From positions 1 to 35,850 of the forward strand of contig NZ_JAIMID010000037.1 in the NCBI RefSeq assembly GCF_019966535.1: a stretch of 35,850 nt of DNA, given 5' to 3'. Each line of letters starts with the position of its first letter. The first letter of the stretch is position 1. The position numbers and the translations under genes were made by a program. Positions 30,836-35,850 of the stretch are shown here, piece after piece. This DNA is from Mesobacterium pallidum (GTDB taxonomy: Bacteria; Pseudomonadota; Alphaproteobacteria; Rhodobacterales; Rhodobacteraceae). The notes below the pieces were generated by a model. The model did no database searches. It was given only the letters and a program-made list of their open reading frames with translations, and was not told the DNA's origin.

Positions 30836-31134
30836 GGTCAGGATCCTTGTCGCGCCGGACCCGGAAGAGGCTCTCTCTTTCCTTTCAAGCCCGGCACACG
30901 GGCTTCCCTTTCTCTGGCTCTTTGCAATTGCGAAACACGTCAGCAATCGACCGTTTGTAAACGAATGCAAGTAAGTGCTCTCTCGTCGTGCTCGTCCAAA
31001 AACCCTTGGTTTCCTTGCGCTGAGCGCGATCTGAGAGGTTCCACCGGCAGTCGCGCGCGCATACTATATAAAGAGCAAAGGCAACCGCCACAAAATCACT
31101 TGGGTAATGTGCAAAAGAACAGTATTTTGCACAT
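30836..31134. promoter_or_regulatory. Divergent promoter region
   Basis: About 300 bp between the ParB-like gene and the plus-strand regulator. A leader hairpin AAGCCCG/CGGGCTT with a 5-base loop lies at 30887-30905. Minus-strand promoter: TTGTGG (31093-31088), 17 bases, TATATA (31070-31065). Plus-strand promoter: TTGGGT (31100-31105), 17 bases, TATTTT (31123-31128). The two -35 elements are only 6 bases apart, so the promoters should compete or be co-regulated. Confidence 0.6.
31107..31134. promoter_or_regulatory. Operator-like inverted repeat abutting a start codon
   Basis: ATGTGCAAAA and TTTTGCACAT are perfect 10-bp arms around 8 bases. The repeat covers the spacer and -10 of the plus promoter and ends exactly at the ATG (31135). 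With the -10 ending at 31128, transcription should begin at or next to the ATG, which has no Shine-Dalgarno. Confidence 0.65.
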
Positions 31135-32202
31135 ATGAAGCCCCAAGCATCCGCTTTGACAGATAATTTCGATGACCCCCTCATCACCATCGAGGAGGAT
31201 GAAGAAGCTCACGAAGAGGATCTCTGGTTTCTGCCGGGACCACTCGATGAAGAACCAGATGATTTACCTCCCGGGCCACGGGCAGAACCGCCAGACACTG
31301 CTGTCATCGATGACTGGGCAAAGGCAGAAGGCGTTCACGCTGCGCGACTGGCAAAGGTGGCTGGACGCTTAGGAGCTCTGGATGATCGGCTGCTGCGTGG
31401 CCCGGAAGGCTGGCGGCATCGCCTCGCTTTGATCGAGGCAGCGAACCTCAGCTGGTTCTCAGGGGATCGGGTGAGTTCTGATCGTCTGGCGCTCTGGATA
31501 TCGATGCGGCTCTCGGGCGCACAGGATGACCCAAATGCCCTTGCAAGAGTTGGATGGGCTGTTCGGCGCCTGACAGGCGGTCCCGGACCAAAGGCTGATT
31601 TGGCCGCCTTCCTGGATCGCCGCGATCCCGAGAACATTGAAGACAGCGCTGAGCGTTTCGAAGATCGCGCGGGCGGATGGTTGGACGTAATGGCCGCCGC
31701 TGCCGAACTCCACCCAATCACGCGGGCTTGCATGGGCTTTCATCTCTGGAGCCTGGCGGGCCTCGGACAGCACGGCGACCAGATCGAAGCCGCCGTCACC
31801 GCGTCCAGGATCGCGGCCAGCGACGGAAGCGGCGCCATCTTCGCACCGCTAGCTATGGGCGGGGCAGGGGGGCTGCGTGTCTCGGGCTTGCCACCCGAAC
31901 GCTTGACCCGCTGGTTGGATGGGATGAACAGCGCAATTCTAACGGCGATGCGGCATCTAGACGATGCCGAGACATGGAGTGCTCGGGCGGAAGGAGTCAT
32001 GTCTCAGCTTTCGGGGCGAACTCCGGCGGCTCTTCGTTCGGCGTTGACAGAATGGCCTTTGGTGTCAGCCCCGATGGCGGAGGCATTAACAGGCGCAAGT
32101 CGCGCGGCGGTTCAAAGGAACCTCGCCTGGATGGAAGAGAGAGGCCTGATCCGAGAAGTGACGCAACAAGGACGATTCAGGATGTGGCGGATCAAGGACT
32201 AG
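31135..32202 (+). CDS. RHE_PE00001/DUF1612-like winged-helix regulator
   Basis: A 355-residue protein with a very acidic N-terminal 60 residues (EEDEEAHEEDLWF), a central helical domain (DWAKAEGVHAARLAKVAGRLGALDDRLLRGPEGWRHRLALIEAANLSWFSGDRVSSDRLALWISMRLSG) and a C-terminal winged helix (about 305-355; LVSAPMAEALTGASRAAVQRNLAWMEERGLIREVTQQGRFRMWRIKD). This matches the rhizobial plasmid family RHE_PE00001 with DUF1612 and HTH domains. The ATG at 31135 directly follows an inverted repeat with no ribosome-binding site. The protein probably represses itself through that repeat, and may also affect the divergent ParB-like operon. Family assignment is moderate; the DNA-binding domain is clear. Confidence 0.72.
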   Translation: MKPQASALTDNFDDPLITIEEDEEAHEEDLWFLPGPLDEEPDDLPPGPRAEPPDTAVIDDWAKAEGVHAARLAKVAGRLGALDDRLLRGPEGWRHRLALIEAANLSWFSGDRVSSDRLALWISMRLSGAQDDPNALARVGWAVRRLTGGPGPKADLAAFLDRRDPENIEDSAERFEDRAGGWLDVMAAAAELHPITRACMGFHLWSLAGLGQHGDQIEAAVTASRIAASDGSGAIFAPLAMGGAGGLRVSGLPPERLTRWLDGMNSAILTAMRHLDDAETWSARAEGVMSQLSGRTPAALRSALTEWPLVSAPMAEALTGASRAAVQRNLAWMEERGLIREVTQQGRFRMWRIKD

Positions 32203-32308
32203 ACCGTTGTGATCAGATCCAGCGACAGGGACCTTCTCGGTTCATTGAGGGAGGAGCGCTTATCGCCAATGCTTACGTTCATCGATGTCGCCAAAGGGTG
32301 GTGTCGCG

Positions 32309-32418
32309 TGGCCCTTAATTGTGAGATGAGAAATCCAACGAAATCAACAGCTGTGCTTTGCCCTTAAATATGAGATTTTGCCTTTAATTCCGATATTTTT
32401 GCTCTTAAACCTGAGACA
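32309..32418 (+). repeat. Left-end array of 20-bp transposase-binding repeats
   Basis: Four copies of a motif TTGCCYTTAAWTNYGAGATT: 32309-32328, 32358-32377, 32378-32397 and 32399-32418 (the last three nearly in tandem). A fifth copy in inverse orientation lies at 35739-35758 after tniQ. Arrays of this kind at transposon ends are TniA/TnsB binding sites. A TGT that could be the outermost end is at 32302-32304, but no target duplication could be matched. Confidence 0.75.
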
Positions 32419-32432
32419 GGGTTCACAGACAT

Positions 32433-34082
32433 TTGCGGCAAATATCGATGGATGATGATGGCGAAGACTACGTTGCCGTTGGTGCTGAAGAAGCGCGCAG
32501 GGCCGCGGTGCTGCGTCCCCTTGTTCAGGCCTTTCTCAAAGGGACTGGCAGTCTGGAAAGTGGCATCAATGACGCCGTTTGGGAGCTTGGTGTCAGCAGG
32601 GCGACGGTCTGGCGTTGGGTAAAGCGGTTGGCGGAAGAGGGTGGGCGCACCAGCGCTCTGACGCCGCGGAAACGGGGCCGCCCGACCGGGACGATCTTGA
32701 TATCCAGCAAAGTCGAAGCGGTGATCGAAGAGCACCTTCGCCGTTATTTTTTGCGCCGGGAGCGTTCGAGCCTGTCGCGCGTCGTGACAGAAATCCGCAG
32801 CGCGTGCTGGCAACAGGGCCTGCAGCCACCGACGCGGCGGACGGTTCAGCGTCGTCTGGATGCAATGAATGCCCGCAAAGTTGCGAAGGCACGAGAGGGC
32901 GCAAAGGCGGCCCGCCAGAAGTTTGCGCCGGTCACGGGTGAAAACAAGGCAAATCATCCTCTGGAAATCGTGCAAATCGACCATACGCCCGCAGACATTA
33001 TTCTTGTCGACAGTTTTGAGCGCCAAGCAATTGGCCGGCCTTGGGTCACGCTGTCGATCGACATCGCAACGCGGATGGTAACCGGATACTACACTTCTCT
33101 TGAGGCTCCTTCGCGTCTGTCTGTGGCGCTTTGCCTGACACAGGCGGTTGCCCCCAAGGCGCAACTTCTGACGGAATTGGCGTGCAATATTCCTTGGCCC
33201 GCACAAGGCAAACCGCAGAGTGTCCATGTCGACAATGGCCGCGATTTCCGGTCGCGGGCCTTTCGGTCGGCCTGTGCGGAATGGGGGATCGATCTGGTCT
33301 ATCGACCGCCGGGAAGTCCTCACTTCGGAGGTCACATCGAACGTTTGATCGGGACGATGATGGGGGCGGTTCACCTCCTGCCGGGCACAACGCAATCCTC
33401 GGTCACGACCAAGGGCGACTATGATGCCGAAGGCATGGCCACGATGACGTTGAGCGAATTCGATCGTTGGTTTGCTTTGGAAATCTGCCGTTACAACAAC
33501 AGCATTCATTCAAGTCTTGGCTGCACGCCCGTTGCCAAATGGGAGGCGCTCTCAGAACAAATGACGGGCGATATCCCATTTGATATCGAAGCCTTTCAGG
33601 TGAGTTTCCTGCCGAGCGAACTGCGCAAGATCAGGCGTGACGGCATCCATCTGTTCCAGATACGGTACTGGTCCGATGCCCTTGCAGGCCACATCGGGCG
33701 CGGGGATGGAAAGGTGGTCGTTCGCTACGATCCTCGTGATATCTCAATGATCTGGGTCGAACTGGACGATGGCCGATTTGTTGAGGCGCGGTACAGAAAT
33801 CTGGAAATTCCGCCCGTGCCACTCTGGGAATATCGCGAAGCCATGAGGAGGGCTCGGGCCCTTGGCAAGTCCGGGTCCAATGAGCTGGTTCTGGCTGAGC
33901 TGATCCGCCAGCAACGCCAGATCGAGACTGAAAGCCGGGGCCTGACGAAGGCCGAACGCCGATCCCGTGAAAGAAAAGGGACATTGGAGAGCGCCAACTC
34001 GGCCGTCTCGTCAACCGAAGGGCTGCGCGCGATCGATACGGGTGATACATCGCGCCCATTGTTCAAGGTGGAGAGATGGTGA
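32433..34082 (+). CDS. tniA: TniA/TnsB-family DDE transposase
   Basis: A 549-residue DDE transposase of the TniA (Tn5053/Tn402) branch of the TnsB/Mu superfamily. An N-terminal HTH (GINDAVWELGVSRATVWRWVKRLAEEGG, about 44-71) and a second DNA-binding region precede the catalytic domain with D183 (VQIDHTP), D267 (VHVDNGR) and E303 (GGHIERLIG), giving exact D,D(35)E spacing; a C-terminal beta-barrel (RYWSDALAGHIGRGDGKVVVRYDPRDISMIWVELDDGRFVEARY) follows. All catalytic residues are present. Start is TTG 32433 or ATG 32448 (which would shift the numbers by 5); neither has a strong ribosome site. The TniB start is one base after its stop. Confidence 0.93.
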   Translation: MRQISMDDDGEDYVAVGAEEARRAAVLRPLVQAFLKGTGSLESGINDAVWELGVSRATVWRWVKRLAEEGGRTSALTPRKRGRPTGTILISSKVEAVIEEHLRRYFLRRERSSLSRVVTEIRSACWQQGLQPPTRRTVQRRLDAMNARKVAKAREGAKAARQKFAPVTGENKANHPLEIVQIDHTPADIILVDSFERQAIGRPWVTLSIDIATRMVTGYYTSLEAPSRLSVALCLTQAVAPKAQLLTELACNIPWPAQGKPQSVHVDNGRDFRSRAFRSACAEWGIDLVYRPPGSPHFGGHIERLIGTMMGAVHLLPGTTQSSVTTKGDYDAEGMATMTLSEFDRWFALEICRYNNSIHSSLGCTPVAKWEALSEQMTGDIPFDIEAFQVSFLPSELRKIRRDGIHLFQIRYWSDALAGHIGRGDGKVVVRYDPRDISMIWVELDDGRFVEARYRNLEIPPVPLWEYREAMRRARALGKSGSNELVLAELIRQQRQIETESRGLTKAERRSRERKGTLESANSAVSSTEGLRAIDTGDTSRPLFKVERW

Positions 34083-34083
34083 A

Positions 34084-34965
34084 TTGAGGGCAGGGACAAC
34101 TGAAGAAGACGGCCGGATCGCCCTCATTCAATCGGATATCTGGATCGGCTTTCCACGGGCGGAACAGGTGTTGGACCGCTTGCAGGGCATGATCGAAGCG
34201 CCACGACAAACCCGTATGCCTGGGCTTCTTGTGCATGGCGCCTCCGGGATTGGAAAGACGATGATTGCCCGAAACCTGTCGCGCAAGTACGCACCAGAAT
34301 ACGATCCGGCATCAGGCATCACCCGCACACCGCTTCTGCTGTTGCAAGCGCCGCCCGCACCTGATGAACGGCGGTTTTACCTGCATATCCTGGCCGCCGT
34401 TGGCGCCCCGGCGACGGCACTGAGCGCCCGCGCTCAAAATGTGGCTTCCCTCGAAGTCCGTGTCATCGCGCTACTGCGTGACCTTGGCCTGCGGATGATC
34501 ATGATCGACGAGGTTCACAACCTTTTGGCCGGGACCCACCGCGAACAGCGACGCTTTCTCAATGTTCTGCGGTATCTCAGCAATGAACTCGAAGTGTCGC
34601 TGGTCTGCCTCGGGGTCAGCGAGGCTGTCGATGCCATCCGTGGTGATATCCAACTTGCCAGGCGGCTGGACGAACATCACCTGCCAAACTGGCGCGATGA
34701 TGCCGAGTTCTCGGATATGATCCAGACACTCATCGCGGCAATGCCCCTCAACAAAAAATCCAATCTGAAGGTCAAGTCGCTCAAGCAGATACTTGCACTG
34801 ACCGGTGGGGTGACCTCGCGCATTTTCGCCCTAGTCAAGGATCTTTCCATCGAGGCCATTGTCACCGGTGAGGAATGCATCACCGATGACGCAATCGCAA
34901 AATGGACGCCGGTTTGGTCGCGCCATGCGAACGCCCATCGGCGGCTCGAGAAGACCGGCGTGTGA
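34084..34965 (+). CDS. tniB: TniB/TnsC-family AAA ATPase, transposition target selector
   Basis: A 293-residue AAA+ ATPase with Walker A GASGIGKT (52-59), Walker B MIMIDEVHNLL (138-148, D142-E143) and a sensor region LVCLGVSEAVDAI. It is the TniB partner that binds ATP and target DNA and delivers TniA. Start is TTG at 34084, one base after the tniA stop; GGAGAG sits about 9 bases upstream, and an ATG-initiated frame further upstream would overlap tniA by 115 bases and has no ribosome site. It overlaps tniQ by GTGA. Confidence 0.9.
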   Translation: MRAGTTEEDGRIALIQSDIWIGFPRAEQVLDRLQGMIEAPRQTRMPGLLVHGASGIGKTMIARNLSRKYAPEYDPASGITRTPLLLLQAPPAPDERRFYLHILAAVGAPATALSARAQNVASLEVRVIALLRDLGLRMIMIDEVHNLLAGTHREQRRFLNVLRYLSNELEVSLVCLGVSEAVDAIRGDIQLARRLDEHHLPNWRDDAEFSDMIQTLIAAMPLNKKSNLKVKSLKQILALTGGVTSRIFALVKDLSIEAIVTGEECITDDAIAKWTPVWSRHANAHRRLEKTGV

Positions 34966-35624
34966 CGCTGCGACCGCTGCCAAAGACTGTCGCACCGCTT
35001 CCAGACGAGTTGTTGTCAGGTTGGTTGTCTCGGTTGGCTGCGGCCAACTACTGTAATGACGCGGAACTGCTGGCTCATATCGAAATCGATACCACGCATG
35101 GCACCGCCTTGGACTTCAGCATCGACGCGGCTGCGGCAGAGAAGATTGCCAATGCCGCACGGGTCGCCCCAGATGTCGTGCGATCTTTGACCTTTCCGGC
35201 AATGACGCCACGAGAAGCATCGCTGACGGCCCAGATGCCATTCCAGCATTGTCTGCAATGCTCCCGAGAGGGCCTTTCGCTCAGGCATTGGAGGCGGGCC
35301 TGGGCATTCGACTGTCGGGTTTGCGGGACGAGACTTGTGCAGACCCTCGGCAAAGCCGGTGACGAACCAATATCCGACAAACTGATATACCGAGCGCGCC
35401 GCGGGGCAGGGATGCTTGAATGCGCCGCGCGATCGCAAGGCCCCAGGCAACTTCGGCGCGCAATGCGCGCAGTCACCTTTGCCATGTCACTTAAGGGCTG
35501 CCACGGGGAGCCCTTGTTCGCTCTTCAGAGCCACAGACCGGAAGTGAGGCTGTTGTGCCTTGCCGCAATCGCCGCCGCGCGATCTCATCCTTGGCTAAGG
35601 CAGCCATCGTCAGCTCCGCCATAG
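34962..35624 (+). CDS. tniQ: TniQ-family protein, truncated by a probable frameshift
   Basis: As read, 220 residues from a GTG start overlapping the tniB stop. The N-terminal part (LPDELLSGWLSRLAAANY) and the zinc-binding segment (CLQC at 97-100, H109, CRVCGT at 118-121) are typical of TniQ. After about residue 205 the sequence ARSHPWLRQPSSAPP stops looking like a protein domain, while the -1 frame (35555-35752) continues with KAAIVSSAIDDFAKVALLRAFEKEHRLLAAVDHIAQRHARSK. The repaired protein would be about 263 residues. TniQ links target recognition to the transposase in Tn5053-type elements. Confidence 0.82.
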   Translation: MTLRPLPKTVAPLPDELLSGWLSRLAAANYCNDAELLAHIEIDTTHGTALDFSIDAAAAEKIANAARVAPDVVRSLTFPAMTPREASLTAQMPFQHCLQCSREGLSLRHWRRAWAFDCRVCGTRLVQTLGKAGDEPISDKLIYRARRGAGMLECAARSQGPRQLRRAMRAVTFAMSLKGCHGEPLFALQSHRPEVRLLCLAAIAAARSHPWLRQPSSAPP

Positions 35625-35752
35625 ACGACTTTGCCAAGGTTGCTCTCTTGCGCGCCTTCGAGAAGGAGCATCGATTGCTAGCCGCGGTCGATCACATCGC
35701 GCAAAGGCACGCGAGAAGCAAAGGCCCCATGACAGCCGAATCTCGCAATTAA
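35574..35752 (+). pseudogene. Shifted C-terminal part of tniQ
   Basis: The -1 frame after about 35574 encodes SSLAKAAIVSSAIDDFAKVALLRAFEKEHRLLAAVDHIAQRHARSKGPMTAESRN before a stop that overlaps the terminal repeat. Its helical, non-random composition and lack of its own ribosome site indicate the lost C-terminus of TniQ, caused by an indel in the GC-rich GCCGCCGCGCG stretch at about 35570-35582. Confidence 0.6.
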
Positions 35753-35758
35753 AGGCAA
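35739..35758 (-). repeat. Inverted transposase-binding repeat after tniQ
   Basis: Read on the minus strand this is TTGCCTTTAATTGCGAGATT, the same 20-bp motif as the left-end array, in opposite orientation as expected at the other transposon end. It overlaps the stop of the shifted tniQ frame. Bases after it show no further copies, so the outer terminus may lie beyond the window. Confidence 0.7.
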
Positions 35759-35850
35759 AACTCAATGCCGAAAGTAACCACCCGGTTGCTACCGCCTGCC
35801 GGATTTCGCTGTGAGGCCCTAAGACACGTGCATAGCGACGTCGCAAACGA

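Noticed and set aside
32302..35850. CRISPR-associated transposon (CAST)
   Set aside because: TniA, TniB and a short TniQ resemble type V-K CAST genes, but no Cas12k, Cascade gene, repeat array or tracrRNA is seen, and the DDE/TniB sequences look like ordinary Tn5053-type elements. The right flank is missing, so this is not final.

Overview
The window reads as part of a low-copy repABC replicon from an alphaproteobacterium, most likely a member of the Rhodobacterales (Paracoccus/Rhodobacter/Roseobacter type). The evidence is a complete repA-repB-repC operon with its antisense RNA, a set of plasmid-borne families common in that group (DUF1403, plasmid ScpB, DUF736, DUF2493, DUF6878, DUF6915, DUF3768, an RHE_PE00001/DUF1612-like regulator), high GC content and alphaproteobacterial codon use. 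No tRNA, rRNA or CRISPR array is seen.

Region 1 (1-10,000) is a defence island. A 5'-truncated SIR2 gene and a HerA ATPase (+ strand) form a SIR2-HerA antiphage pair. They converge on a three-gene minus-strand operon: a membrane-anchored TerB-N/TerB/TerB-C protein, a BrxC/BrxD-like (DUF2791) P-loop ATPase and an Lhr-like helicase. That gene set matches the Shango antiphage system. Upstream lies an HTH-Fic protein whose catalytic histidine is replaced by glutamine, preceded by a 330-bp non-coding region with repeated GAAACGAT motifs.

Region 2 (10,290-17,100) is the maintenance core: plasmid ScpB and DUF1403, a tyrosine recombinase with a candidate core site in front of it, then repC, an antisense ctRNA, repB and repA (all three rep genes on the minus strand). 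Three near-identical 16-17-bp parS-like repeats lie in the repA-repB gap and upstream of repA.

Region 3 (17,278-30,835) is a long, mostly co-directional minus-strand series. In transcription order it runs: large ParB-like protein, DUF3768, a small unknown protein, DUF6878, DUF6915, another unknown protein, ParD-ParE, a 1,465-aa methyltransferase/strawberry-notch helicase, a Toprim primase-like protein, DUF2493 (SLOG fold) and DUF736. A promoter at about 31,065-31,093 could drive it. Its spacers carry strong RNA hairpins; two of these are homologous and covary. The content resembles plasmid-establishment or anti-restriction ('polyvalent' protein) cassettes, and the methyltransferase-helicase has the layout of phage P1 DarB. 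A small plus-strand gene of unknown function (18,195-18,551) interrupts the series.

Region 4 (31,000-35,850) begins with a divergently transcribed winged-helix regulator whose operator-like inverted repeat abuts its start codon, consistent with leaderless, autoregulated expression. It is followed by one end of a Tn5053/Tn402-like (Tn7-superfamily) transposon: an array of 20-bp repeats, tniA (DDE transposase), tniB (AAA ATPase) and tniQ, which appears frameshifted. One inverted repeat copy lies after tniQ; the true outer end is not resolved in this window.
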